A stretch of DNA of 64,000 bases. It comes from Isoptericola variabilis 225. GTDB lineage: Bacteria; Actinomycetota; Actinomycetes; Actinomycetales; Cellulomonadaceae. The notes beneath the pieces were generated by a model. That model searched no databases, was not told the DNA's origin, and saw nothing but the letters and a program-made list of their open reading frames with translations. The stretch spans positions 310,001 through 374,000 of the forward strand of contig NC_015588.1 of NCBI RefSeq assembly GCF_000215105.1, read 5' to 3'. Below are positions 10,346-19,520 of this stretch, in pieces. The position numbers were made by a program, and so were the translations under genes. Every line of letters starts with the position of its first letter. Within the stretch, counting starts at the first letter, position 1.

Positions 10346-10933
10346 GTGACGACCGCCGACTTCTCCCCGACCCCCCGCGAGCAGCTGCTCGAGCTCGTCA
10401 AGGAGCTCGCCGTCGTGCACGGGAAGGTGACGCTCTCCTCCGGCAAGGAGGCCGACTACTACATCGACCTGCGCCGGATCACGCTGCACCACCGTGCCGC
10501 CCCGCTCGTCGGGCACGTGCTGCTCGACCACCTCGAGGAGGTCGGGCTCGGCACCGCCGAGGTCGACGCCGCGGGCGGCCTCACGCTCGGCGCGGACCCC
10601 ATCGCGGACGCGCTGCTGCACGCCGCCGCGTCGCGCGGTCAGGACCTCGACGCGTTCGTCGTGCGCAAGGCCGCCAAGACCCACGGCATGCAGCGCCAGA
10701 TCGAGGGCCCTGACATCACGGGCCGGCGCGTCGTCGTCGTCGAGGACACCTCCACGACCGGCGGCTCGCTGCTGCAGGCGATCGACGCCGTCGAGGCCGC
10801 GGGCGCGCAGATCATGGGCGTCGCGACGCTCGTGGACCGCAGCACGGGTGCCAAGGAGAAGATCGAGGAGCGGGGCTACGCCTACCACTACCTCTTCGAC
10901 CTCGACGACCTGGGCCTCGCGCCGCAGGCCTGA
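10346..10933 (+). CDS. pyrE: Orotate phosphoribosyltransferase
   Basis: Converts orotate and PRPP to orotidine-5'-phosphate in pyrimidine synthesis. The 195 residues include the substrate region LSSGKEADYYIDLRR and the PRPP-binding motif VVVVEDTSTTGGS. The GTG at 10346 is preferred over upstream in-frame codons because TACCCT lies seven bases before it and because it gives the usual family length. No other pyr gene is nearby. Confidence 0.96.
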   Translation: MTTADFSPTPREQLLELVKELAVVHGKVTLSSGKEADYYIDLRRITLHHRAAPLVGHVLLDHLEEVGLGTAEVDAAGGLTLGADPIADALLHAAASRGQDLDAFVVRKAAKTHGMQRQIEGPDITGRRVVVVEDTSTTGGSLLQAIDAVEAAGAQIMGVATLVDRSTGAKEKIEERGYAYHYLFDLDDLGLAPQA

Positions 10934-10974
10934 GCCTCCCGCCGGGCGGACGCGCCACGTGGTTCGATACGGCT

Positions 10975-11379
10975 GTGCCTGAGCATCGAGTGCTCGTCGC
11001 CGCCGGTGCTGAGGACAGGGTCGCGACGGTCCTGCCCGGTTCCGGGTACACCGCGCAGGGGCCGCTCCTCGCGTATCCGGCCGCGGTGCTGCGTGACGCC
11101 GGCTGGACCCTCCGCACGGTCGTGTGGGACGGCGTGTGCCGGGACTTCGACGTGCGCGACGCGGCCGAGCGGATCTCGGCGGGGCTGCCCGCGGTCCTCG
11201 CGGGCGGAACCGCGGACCGACTGTGGGACCCGGCCGTCGCGGCCCGGTCGGGCGCGCGGGTCGTCGAGGTGCCCGGCGCGGACCACAGCCTGGAGGTCCC
11301 CGGTGACTGGCGGCGGTCGCTCGGCGCGCTCGCCGAGGTGACCGCGGCGGTCGAGGACCTGGCCCGATCCGTCAGATGA
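10975..11379 (+). CDS. Alpha/beta-hydrolase-like protein lacking the nucleophile region
   Basis: The 134 residues begin like small actinobacterial alpha/beta hydrolases (LPGSGYTAQGPLLAYPA near residue 20) and end like them (AVLAGGTADRLWDP, then VPGADHSLEVPGDW). The stretch that should carry the G-x-S-x-G elbow is missing between RDAAERISAG and LPAVLAGGTAD. The family is normally near 190 residues, so about 60 have been lost in frame. It may be inactive or have a non-catalytic role. The last 8 bases overlap the convergent HAD gene. Confidence 0.6.
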   Translation: MPEHRVLVAAGAEDRVATVLPGSGYTAQGPLLAYPAAVLRDAGWTLRTVVWDGVCRDFDVRDAAERISAGLPAVLAGGTADRLWDPAVAARSGARVVEVPGADHSLEVPGDWRRSLGALAEVTAAVEDLARSVR

Positions 11380-12148
11380 GGTCGACGAGGTCGGCCACGG
11401 AGTCGACCACGTGGGACGGGCGGAACGGGAACGTCTCGACGTCGGCGGCCGCGGTCGAGCCGGTCATGACGAGGAAGGTCTCGAGCCCGGCCTCGATGCC
11501 CGCGACGACGTCGGTGTCCATGCGGTCGCCGATCATCGCCGTGGTCTCGGAGTGCGCGTCGATGCGGTTCAGCGCCGAGCGGAACATCATCGGGTTCGGC
11601 TTGCCGACGTAGTAGGGCGAGCGGCCGGTCGCGGCCTGGATCATCGCGGCGACGGCGCCCGTGGCGGGCAGCGGCCCCTCGGTCGACGGCCCCGTGGTGT
11701 CGGGGTTGGTGGCGATGAAGCGCGCGCCGCCCTGGATGAGCCGGACCGCCTTGGTGACCGCCTCGAACGAGTACGTGCGCGTCTCGCCCAGCACCACGTA
11801 GTCGGGGTCCGAGTCGGTCAGCGTGTAGCCCACCTCGTACAGCGCCGTCGTCAGGCCCGCCTCGCCGATCGCGTACGCCGACCCGCCGGGGATCTGGTCG
11901 GAGAGGAACTGCGCCGTCGCGAGGGCCGACGTCCAGATCGACTCCTCGGGCACCTCGATGCCCGAGCGCGACAGGCGCGCCCGCAGGTCGCGCGGCGTGA
12001 AGATCGAGTTGTTCGTGAGGATGAGGAACGGCCGCTCGGCGTCGCGCAGCGCCTTGACGAACTCGGGCGCGCCCGGGATGGCGAGGCCCTCGCGCACGAG
12101 GACGCCGTCCATGTCGGTGAGCCAGCTCTCGATCTTCCGGTGCGTCAC
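11372..12148 (-). CDS. HAD-superfamily IIA sugar/nucleotide phosphatase (NagD-like)
   Basis: A 258-residue phosphatase with the DxDG motif (LTDMDGVLV, residues 10-18), motif II TNN, a C2A cap (FIATNPDTTGP), the Lys of GKPNPMMF and the metal-binding GDRMDTDVVAG. This set is typical of NagD/AraL-type enzymes acting on nucleotide or sugar phosphates; the substrate is not predictable. The GTG at 12148 has TACCGT six bases upstream. It is divergent from the DUF368 gene. Confidence 0.9.
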   Translation of the reverse strand: MTHRKIESWLTDMDGVLVREGLAIPGAPEFVKALRDAERPFLILTNNSIFTPRDLRARLSRSGIEVPEESIWTSALATAQFLSDQIPGGSAYAIGEAGLTTALYEVGYTLTDSDPDYVVLGETRTYSFEAVTKAVRLIQGGARFIATNPDTTGPSTEGPLPATGAVAAMIQAATGRSPYYVGKPNPMMFRSALNRIDAHSETTAMIGDRMDTDVVAGIEAGLETFLVMTGSTAAADVETFPFRPSHVVDSVADLVDLI

Positions 12149-12154
12149 GCCGCC

Positions 12155-12160
12155 ACGGTA
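12155..12160 (-). promoter_or_regulatory. Leaderless -10 box for the HAD phosphatase gene
   Basis: TACCGT on the minus strand, six bases before the GTG at 12148. Confidence 0.6.
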
Positions 12161-12192
12161 GCGGATGGCAGCGCGCACGACACCCGGCACCC

Positions 12193-12198
12193 TAGGCT
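12193..12198 (+). promoter_or_regulatory. Leaderless -10 box for the DUF368 gene
   Basis: TAGGCT, six bases before the GTG at 12205. It is divergent from the box at 12155. Confidence 0.62.
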
Positions 12199-12204
12199 TT
12201 CCGG

Positions 12205-13185
12205 GTGACCAACCAGCCTCAGGACCCCGCGACGCACCCCGCTCCGGCGCACCGCCACGCCCGGGCGACCTCCCGGACCCGTTGGGCGCACGCACCGGGC
12301 AACGCGATCCGCGGCGGCCTGGTCGGCGCCGCCGAGTCGGTGCCCGGCATCTCGGGCGGCACGATCGCGCTCGTCGTGGGCCTCTACGACCAGCTTCTCG
12401 AGGCCGCGAGCCAGACGGTCCACGCCGGTCGCGAGCTCGTCCAGGGGCTCGCCGCGCGGCAGGGGCTGCGGCCCGCCGCCCGCGCGTTGCGCGCGATCGA
12501 CTGGCGGTTCCTGCTGCCGGTGCTCGCCGGCATGGTCGTCGTGCTGTTCGTCTCGCTCAACACCATCGCGCCGCTGCTCGAGTCGCACCCCGTGCCGATG
12601 CGCGCCCTGTTCTTCGGGATGATCGCCGTCTCGATCTCGGTGCCGCTGCGGATGATGCCCCACCGCCCCCGTGCGCTCGACCTCGCCCTCCTCGCCGCGG
12701 GCGCGGTCGTGGCGTTCGTCCTGACGGGCCTGCCGCCCACCGAGCTGAACGAGCCGCCGATGTGGCTCGTCTTCCTCGGTGCCGCCGTCGCGATCAACGC
12801 GCTCGTGCTGCCGGGCGTCTCGGGCTCCTTCGTGCTGCTCGCGATGGGTCTGTACGTGCCGGTCCAGCAGGCGCTGCACGCGCGCGACCTCGGCTTCGTG
12901 GCGGTCTTCCTGCTCGGCGCCACCGTCGGGCTCGCGTCGTTCGTCAAGGTCCTCCACTGGCTGCTCGAGCACCGGCGCCAGAGCACGATGGCGCTCCTCG
13001 CGGGGCTCATGCTCGGCTCGCTGCGGGCCCTGTGGCCCTGGCAGGACGGCGAGAGCGGCCTGCTCGCGCCGCCGTCGGCCGGCGCCGTCGTCGGCCCGTT
13101 CCTGCTCGCCCTCGTCGGCGCGGCCGTCGTGCTCGTCGCGATCTGGTGGGAGTCGCGCCAGACGCCCGCCGCCGCCCGGCGGTGA
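12205..13185 (+). CDS. DUF368 (PopT-type) polyprenyl-phosphate transporter
   Basis: A 326-residue polytopic membrane protein with about eight hydrophobic helices. The two inverted-repeat motifs of DUF368 are visible: ESVPGISGGTIALVVGLY (about residues 47-64) and VLPGVSGSFVLLAMGLYVP (about 200-218). DUF368 members have been shown in other bacteria to return undecaprenyl phosphate across the membrane for cell-wall recycling; that role is inferred here. A Pro/His-rich 30-residue N-terminus precedes the first helix. The GTG is supported by the TAGGCT box. Confidence 0.88.
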   Translation: MTNQPQDPATHPAPAHRHARATSRTRWAHAPGNAIRGGLVGAAESVPGISGGTIALVVGLYDQLLEAASQTVHAGRELVQGLAARQGLRPAARALRAIDWRFLLPVLAGMVVVLFVSLNTIAPLLESHPVPMRALFFGMIAVSISVPLRMMPHRPRALDLALLAAGAVVAFVLTGLPPTELNEPPMWLVFLGAAVAINALVLPGVSGSFVLLAMGLYVPVQQALHARDLGFVAVFLLGATVGLASFVKVLHWLLEHRRQSTMALLAGLMLGSLRALWPWQDGESGLLAPPSAGAVVGPFLLALVGAAVVLVAIWWESRQTPAAARR

Positions 13186-13204
13186 CGGTCAGGGACGCCG
13201 CGCG

Positions 13205-13846
13205 ATGAACGACGCGCGGGAGGTCGGCGTCGGGCCGTGGCCGGGCGGATCGGACGCGTGGCCGCGCCGGGACGACGGCACGCCAGACCCGCGGTACGAC
13301 CCCGAGCTGCTCGCCCACGGCGACCGCCGCAACGTCGTCGACCGGTACCGCTACTGGACCGTCGAGGCGATCGTCGAGGACATGGACCGGCGCAGGGACC
13401 CCGAGCGCCACCTGCACGTCGCGATCGAGAACTGGGCGCACGACCTCAACATCGGGTCCGTCGTGCGCACGGCCAACGCGTTCAACGTCGCGGGCGTGCA
13501 CGTCGTGGGCCGACGGCGGTGGAACCGTCGCGGCGCGATGGTCACCGACCGCTACCTCCATGTCCACCACCACCCCGACGCGGCGTCGCTCGCCGCGTGG
13601 GCGCGGGACGAGGGCCTGCCGGTGGTCGGCATCGACAACGTGCCCGGCTCCGTCCCGCTCGAGACCTACCGGCTGCCCGCGCGGTGCGTGCTGCTCTTCG
13701 GGCAGGAGTCCGCCGGCCTGACGCCCGAGGCGCAGGACGCGTGCACCGCCGTCGTGCACATCACCCAGCACGGCTCGACGCGCTCGCTCAATGCCGGCGC
13801 CGCGGCGGCCATCGCGATGCACGCGTGGGCGCTGCAGCACCTCTGA
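13205..13846 (+). CDS. TrmH-family (SPOUT) RNA 2'-O-methyltransferase
   Basis: A 213-residue SPOUT methyltransferase that would methylate a ribose in tRNA or rRNA with S-adenosylmethionine. The three knot motifs are present: NIGSVVRTANAFNV, LLFGQESAGLTPEA and STRSLNAGAAAAIAM. The N-terminus (about 50 residues) is a lineage-specific extension rich in Asp/Arg/Pro. The ATG at 13205 lies 19 bases after the DUF368 stop, and translation from the same message is possible. The exact RNA target cannot be read from the sequence. Confidence 0.9.
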   Translation: MNDAREVGVGPWPGGSDAWPRRDDGTPDPRYDPELLAHGDRRNVVDRYRYWTVEAIVEDMDRRRDPERHLHVAIENWAHDLNIGSVVRTANAFNVAGVHVVGRRRWNRRGAMVTDRYLHVHHHPDAASLAAWARDEGLPVVGIDNVPGSVPLETYRLPARCVLLFGQESAGLTPEAQDACTAVVHITQHGSTRSLNAGAAAAIAMHAWALQHL

Positions 13847-13856
13847 CACCTTCTGC

Positions 13857-14286
13857 TCAGTCGAGGTCGAACTCGTTGCCCTCCACGTCCTGCATCACGA
13901 TGCACGACTCGTTCTCGCCGTCGGCGCGCAGCACGCGGACCTCGCGCGCGCCGAGCGCGACCAGGCGCGCGGACTCGGCCTGCAGCGCCGCGAGCCGTTC
14001 CTCGCCCACGAGGCCGGTGCCCACGCGCACGTCGAGGTGCACGCGGTTCGACCTTGCCCTCGGGGACGCGCTGGAAGTACAGGCGAGGCCCGACGCCCGT
14101 CGGGTCGACGCACGCGGCCCACGCCCCGCGCTCCTCCTCGGTGAGGTCGCGCTCGGCCTCCTCCCAGGAGGCGAAGCCCTCCGGCGGCGGCGTCATCTCG
14201 TACCCCAGCACCTCGCACCAGAAGCGGGCGACGCGCCGCGGGTCCGCGCAGTCGAACGTGACCTGGACCTTCCTCGCCGATGTCAT
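13857..14286 (-). pseudogene. VOC-family (glyoxalase/bleomycin-resistance-like) protein, frameshifted
   Basis: The 5' part from the ATG at 14286 encodes MTSARKVQVTFDCADP and continues through CVDPTGVGPRLYFQRVPEGK. Near 14050 the frame changes, and the family sequence resumes as NRVHLDVRVGTGLVG to MQDVEGNEFDLD, ending at 13857. The two halves together match one complete VOC protein of about 143 residues. The junction GGCAAGGTCG/AACCGC would be restored by about five bases, so a small deletion or a sequencing error is likely. If real, the product is broken. Confidence 0.8.
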
Positions 14287-14477
14287 GGGCCGCACCCTAG
14301 TGACGGCCGTCGCCAGGACGCACCCGGTTTCTCCCGCACGCCGTCTCACGTAGGGACCGCGATGTGACGCGCGTGACGGCGCCGTGAGAAAATCGCGGAT
14401 GCATGCGGGTGACGAGCGCCCGCCGCGACGTCGCCGCCCGCTGCGTCCCCGTACGTCCCGTCATTGGAGTACCGCAG

Positions 14478-15497
<1,020 letters not shown>

Positions 15498-15520
15498 CGC
15501 ACTCGCGGACGTAACCGAGA

Positions 15521-15630
15521 GCAGAAGAAGGCTCCGCCCTCGGCGATCCGGTCGTATCTCTCCCGAAGTGGAGGGCGCCCTGGCGCCCGTGAACGCGACC
15601 GGATCGCCGAGGGCGGAGCCCTTCTTCTGC
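15521..15630. terminator. Long inverted repeat, probable bidirectional terminator after fba
   Basis: Arms at 15521-15554 and 15596-15630 are perfect complements apart from one bulged base (34 pairs). They begin GCAGAAGAAGG and end CCTTCTTCTGC. The 41-base loop holds a second perfect hairpin, GGGCGCC/GGCGCCC at 15573-15588. It lies between the convergent fba and STAS genes. Confidence 0.8.
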
Positions 15631-15673
15631 GACCGCGACCGCGACCGCGTCTCTGTGCGTCTGCGGGCGGGAG

Positions 15674-16075
15674 CTACTCGTCGAAGCCGGGGTCGTCGTC
15701 GACGATCTCGAGGAGATCGCCGATGCGCGTGACCTCGAGCAGGAAGCGCACCGTCGGCGGCGCGCGCAGGACGCGGACCTTCTCGGGGCTGCGCGAGGCC
15801 AGGCGGGCGAGGAAGGCCACGCCGGAGGAGTCCATGAACGTCACGTGATGGGCGTCGATCTCGACCGGGAGGCCGGACTTCTCGGCGTGCGCGACGGCCT
15901 CGCCGAGCTCGGCGCCGATGTCGGCGTCGATCTCGCCCGAGAGCACCACGCGAGCCCGGGTCGAGCCCACGATGACGTGGACGCTGGCCGGGTCGCCGAA
16001 CTCGGGCGCGCCGTCGTCGTCGCGCGCCACCGCGGGCCGCGTGCCGCGGGCGGTCGGGTTCGATGCGTCCTGCAC
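15674..16075 (-). CDS. STAS-domain anti-anti-sigma factor
   Basis: The 133 residues have a 30-residue disordered head followed by a STAS fold. The phosphorylatable serine lies in the conserved VTFMDSSGVAFLARL (about residues 80-95). Such proteins bind and inactivate RsbW-like anti-sigma kinases when unphosphorylated. It is divergent from the SpoIIE/HATPase gene at 16201, the likely partner for dephosphorylation. AAGGAGC just upstream of the ATG is the ribosome-binding site. Confidence 0.9.
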   Translation of the reverse strand: MQDASNPTARGTRPAVARDDDGAPEFGDPASVHVIVGSTRARVVLSGEIDADIGAELGEAVAHAEKSGLPVEIDAHHVTFMDSSGVAFLARLASRSPEKVRVLRAPPTVRFLLEVTRIGDLLEIVDDDPGFDE

Positions 16076-16200
16076 GGTGCTCCTTCCATGAGCCGTCTGC
16101 CACGCCTCGACTCGTCTCGAGTCTCGGCGGACTCCAATCTACGGTTGAATGACCAGCAGCGACACCAACTGAGACGGGACACGACGACTGCGGAGGCATT

Positions 16201-18420
16201 ATGACCGAAACATCCGGTCACAATGGCGCCGTCGCCCGCGTTTCTGATCAACTTCTGAGCACGGCGATCGGACGAGCCGGCGTGCCGATGTTCATCACCG
16301 GGGCGTGGGACGAGGGCATGCCCGTGCTGTGGGTCAACGACGCGTTCGTCGAGACCGTCGGCGCGGGCGTCGGCGACCTGTCCGTCCTGGGCCCCAACCC
16401 GCTGCTGTCGCTCGTCGACGAGGACCCGGAGCGCGACACCGCCCAGCAGGACCTCCTCGAGGGCCGGCCGATGCTGCGCATCGTGAGCGCGCGCCGCCGC
16501 GACGGGTCGACGGCGTGGTGGCAGGTCTCGGTCAACCCGCTGCCGAGCCCCGACGGCGTGGTGCGCCACTGGGTCGGCATCACGACCGACGTCTCCGAGT
16601 ACGTCGACCGCCAGGCCGCGCAGCTCGCCTCGCTCGAGGTCGAGCGCCGCCAGCGCGCCGACCTCGACCTCATCGCGCAGACCACCGAGCTGCTGGGCGA
16701 CCTCGAGTACCCGTACGCGCTGCGCGACATCGTCGACCTGCTGCGCGCGCTCGTGCCGTGGGCCGCGTTCTACCTCAACGACGACGGCCTGGTGTTCGCC
16801 GAGGGCGTCGACGTCGCGTCCCCGCCGAGCGGGCGCGGGCGCCGGCACGCCCGGTACATCCCCGACTCCGACCACCTCGACCCGCTCGGCGACGTCCCCG
16901 GCGCACCCGAGGGCGTGACGAGCGACATCGTCCAGGACCTGCTCGACGGCGTCCTCGACGGCCCGGTCGTGCTGCGCCTCGACGCCCGGTACGCGCCGCA
17001 CTCCGCGTCGGGGTGGCTGCGCCGCGACCTCGTGCGCCGCGTCGTCGAGGAGACGGGAGCGGTCCCAGGCACCGTCGTCGTGCACGCCGTCGCGGGTCGA
17101 CGTCGCGTGCTCGGCCTGCTCGTGACCTGGACCGGCGACGAGGGCCTCGACGCCGAGGCGAGCGTCGAGGCGTTCGAGGCGGGGCTGCACGAGCCCGACC
17201 ACGTGCGCACCGTCGTCGAGGTCGTCGCCCGCCGCGCCGGCACCGCGATCGACAACGCGCGCCTCTACGCCCGCGAGCACCGGCTCGCCGAGGCCCTGCA
17301 GCGCGCGATGCTGCCGGAGCAGGCCGACGTCACCGGCCTCGACGTGTGGACGTACTACGCGCCCAACGCCGAGCACGCCCAGGTGGGCGGCGACTGGTAC
17401 GACGTGCTGCAGATCGCGGACGGCACCGTCGGCCTCGTCATCGGCGACGTCGTCGGGCACGACGTCGAGGCCGCGGCCGCGATGGGCCAGCTGCGGTCCG
17501 TGGTCCGCTCCTACGCCTACGAGCTCACGACGCCCGGCATCGTGCTCGACCGCGTCGACCAGCTGGTGACCGGGATGCGCATCCCGCGCTCGGCGTCGAT
17601 GGTCTACGCGACGCTGCAGCACGTGGCCGACGACGACAGTTGGGCCGTCGAGTACACGCGCGCCGGCCACCTCCCGCCGCTGCTGCTGCGCGACGGCGAG
17701 GTGCGCCAGCTCGACGCCGCGGGCGGGTCGCTCGTGGGGTTCGGCGCGCAGCCGCGCCTCACGGGCAAGGAGGTGCTGCGGAGCGGCGACGTCCTGCTCT
17801 TCTACACCGACGGCCTCATCGAGCGGCGCGACCGCTCGCTCAAGGTCGGGCTCGAGGCGCTCGTCGAGACGTCGACGCGCGTCACGGCGCGCGACGCCGC
17901 GGGCGTGGGCGAGGAGCTGCTGTCGCGCCTCGCCGACGCGCCCGAGGACGACGTCGCGATCGTCGTCGTGCGCGTGCCGGACCCGGTGGGGGACACCCAG
18001 GTCCAGAGCCCGAGCCCTCGCTCGCGGCGCTGGCTGCTGCCGAGCGAGCCGGCGTCGATCGGGCGGGCGCGGCACGCGGTGCTGCGGACCTGCCAGACGT
18101 GGGGCGTCTCGGAGACGGCCTCGGCCGAGCTCGTCGTGTCCGAGCTCGTGGCCAACGGCGTGCTTCACGGCTGGGGCAACATCGCGCTGCGGCTCTTCGA
18201 CACCGGCGACGGCCTGCGCATCGAGGTCGAGGACTCCAACCCGGCGCCCCCGGTGACGACCGACGGCCACCCCAACCGCCTCGGCGGCTTCGGCATGCAG
18301 ATCGTCGAGCGGCTCGCCGACTGGGGCTGGCGCCCCGCCGGGTCGGGCAAGCTCGTGTGGGCCAAGCTGCGCTCCACGGCGGCGTCCGAGGAGCTCGGCG
18401 CCGCACGGCAGACGCGCTAG
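16201..18420 (+). CDS. PAS-GAF-SpoIIE phosphatase with HATPase (RsbW-like) domain
   Basis: A 739-residue cytosolic multidomain regulator: PAS (about 18-130), a linker helix, GAF (about 165-345), a SpoIIE PP2C phosphatase (about 365-595) with GGDWYD, VIGDVVGHDVEAAAAMG and LFYTDGLIERRD, and a C-terminal GHKL ATPase (about 613-730) with ELVVSELVANGVLHG and GGFGMQIVERL. One protein could therefore both dephosphorylate STAS antagonists and phosphorylate them or bind a sigma factor. STAS genes flank it on both sides. No membrane segment is present. The signal sensed by PAS/GAF is unknown. Confidence 0.92.
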   Translation: MTETSGHNGAVARVSDQLLSTAIGRAGVPMFITGAWDEGMPVLWVNDAFVETVGAGVGDLSVLGPNPLLSLVDEDPERDTAQQDLLEGRPMLRIVSARRRDGSTAWWQVSVNPLPSPDGVVRHWVGITTDVSEYVDRQAAQLASLEVERRQRADLDLIAQTTELLGDLEYPYALRDIVDLLRALVPWAAFYLNDDGLVFAEGVDVASPPSGRGRRHARYIPDSDHLDPLGDVPGAPEGVTSDIVQDLLDGVLDGPVVLRLDARYAPHSASGWLRRDLVRRVVEETGAVPGTVVVHAVAGRRRVLGLLVTWTGDEGLDAEASVEAFEAGLHEPDHVRTVVEVVARRAGTAIDNARLYAREHRLAEALQRAMLPEQADVTGLDVWTYYAPNAEHAQVGGDWYDVLQIADGTVGLVIGDVVGHDVEAAAAMGQLRSVVRSYAYELTTPGIVLDRVDQLVTGMRIPRSASMVYATLQHVADDDSWAVEYTRAGHLPPLLLRDGEVRQLDAAGGSLVGFGAQPRLTGKEVLRSGDVLLFYTDGLIERRDRSLKVGLEALVETSTRVTARDAAGVGEELLSRLADAPEDDVAIVVVRVPDPVGDTQVQSPSPRSRRWLLPSEPASIGRARHAVLRTCQTWGVSETASAELVVSELVANGVLHGWGNIALRLFDTGDGLRIEVEDSNPAPPVTTDGHPNRLGGFGMQIVERLADWGWRPAGSGKLVWAKLRSTAASEELGAARQTR

Positions 18421-18448
18421 CGACGCGACGCCCGCGCGCCCGCGCCCG

Positions 18449-18925
18449 TCAGCGCAGCGCGCGCACCGCCTCGGGCGAGGTGCCGGAGTCGCGCAGGAAC
18501 TGCTCGCAGCGCTCGGCCTCCTCGGACTCGCCGATCGCGGCGGCCGCCTCGGCGAGCGCGAGCAGCGCGCGCAGGAAGCCCTGGTTGGGCTCGTGGTCGG
18601 CGGGGATCGGGCCGCGGCCGCGCCACCCGGCGCGGCGCAGCGCGTCGAGGCCGCGGTGGTAGCCGGTGCGGGCGTAGGCGTACGCGGTGACCGCGCGCAC
18701 CGTGCCTGCGCCGGCGACCTCGCCGTCGGCCCCGCCCGCGAGCGTGTCCTCGGCGAGCACGGCCCAGGCCAGCGACGACGCCGGGTGCGCGGCGGCCAGC
18801 GCCGCCGGGTCCTCCCCGACGTCGAGGCCCTCGCGCACCTGGGGCGCGTCGTCGGGCAGCAGGGTCGGCGGCGGGCCGGCGAGCAGGTTCTCCGCAGGGG
18901 TCCCGGTGTTCTCGGAGGGGCTCAT
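18449..18925 (-). CDS. DUF3151 family protein
   Basis: A 158-residue protein of the actinobacterial DUF3151 family, recognised by the helical core HPASSLAWAVLAEDTL, AYAYARTGYHRGLDALRRAGWRG and PNQGFLRALLALAEAA. The function is unknown. In other actinobacteria the family often sits near fba and purA, as it does here. The ATG at 18925 has GAGAAT six bases upstream and no ribosome-binding site. Confidence 0.85.
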   Translation of the reverse strand: MSPSENTGTPAENLLAGPPPTLLPDDAPQVREGLDVGEDPAALAAAHPASSLAWAVLAEDTLAGGADGEVAGAGTVRAVTAYAYARTGYHRGLDALRRAGWRGRGPIPADHEPNQGFLRALLALAEAAAAIGESEEAERCEQFLRDSGTSPEAVRALR

Positions 18926-18931
18926 GGGCGC

Positions 18932-18937
18932 ATTCTC
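18932..18937 (-). promoter_or_regulatory. Possible leaderless -10 box for the DUF3151 gene
   Basis: GAGAAT on the minus strand, six bases before the ATG at 18925. The match to TANNNT is partial. Confidence 0.45.
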
Positions 18938-19000
18938 GCAGGCGGTCCGTGCCGCCCGCGCGCCCGGTGTTCTCAAGGGGTCTGCGGGCGCGGACGCCGG

Positions 19001-19006
19001 TAGGCT
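19001..19006 (+). promoter_or_regulatory. Leaderless -10 box for the second STAS gene
   Basis: TAGGCT, seven bases before the ATG at 19014, with no ribosome-binding site. Confidence 0.6.
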
Positions 19007-19013
19007 CGACAGC

Positions 19014-19391
19014 ATGATCGAGATCGCGACGTCTTCCACGACGACGACGCTCGTGATCGCCGGCGACCTCGACCTCGCCGAACGAGACCAGTTCCCGGAG
19101 ATCGCGGCACGCGTGGTCGGCCTGCGCCGGCAGCTGCTCGTCATCGACATGTGCCGGGTGACGTTCATGGACTCGACCGGCGCGGCGTTCCTCATCTCGC
19201 TCGCCGACTCGGGCCGCAAGCGCGGCGGGGCTACCGTGCTGCGCGGCGCGGACGAGCGCGACCTGTTCGTCCTCGAGGTGTGCGGGGCGCTCGACCTGTT
19301 CCGCGTCGACAGCGAGCACAAGTGCGAGTCGACGACGCCCGCGAGCGGCGTCCCGCAGGTCCCGCTGCCGCAGCGGCACCGCCCGAAGTGA
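19014..19391 (+). CDS. STAS-domain anti-anti-sigma factor (second copy)
   Basis: A 125-residue STAS protein: LVIAGDLDLAERDQFPE, then the phosphorylation loop VTFMDSTGAAFLISL with Ser followed by Thr. It is a paralogue of the gene at 15674 and probably serves the same SpoIIE/HATPase regulator between them. The last 25 residues are a basic, Pro/Gln-rich tail outside the domain. The ATG at 19014 is supported by the TAGGCT box; longer in-frame starts would run through the divergent promoter region. Confidence 0.87.
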   Translation: MIEIATSSTTTTLVIAGDLDLAERDQFPEIAARVVGLRRQLLVIDMCRVTFMDSTGAAFLISLADSGRKRGGATVLRGADERDLFVLEVCGALDLFRVDSEHKCESTTPASGVPQVPLPQRHRPK

Positions 19392-19456
19392 GCGCCGCCG
19401 TCGGGCACGGACGGGTGGAAGCACACCCCGGACGGGGCACGAAGGTCACGCACGGG

Positions 19457-19495
19457 TAAACTCTGCCGAGGCCCGGCGCCTCGACCCCGGGCCTC
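19457..19495 (+). promoter_or_regulatory. purA promoter and leader hairpin
   Basis: A TAAACT -10 hexamer (19457-19462) is followed by a 9-bp hairpin, GAGGCCCGG (19468-19476) with CCGGGCCTC (19487-19495). The purA ATG is a further 26 bases on and has GAGGAGAG as its ribosome-binding site. Unlike many genes here, purA has a leader. A regulatory role for the hairpin is only possible, not shown. Confidence 0.5.
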
Positions 19496-19520
19496 GTCGA
19501 ATTCGAGGAGAGTTGATCCC

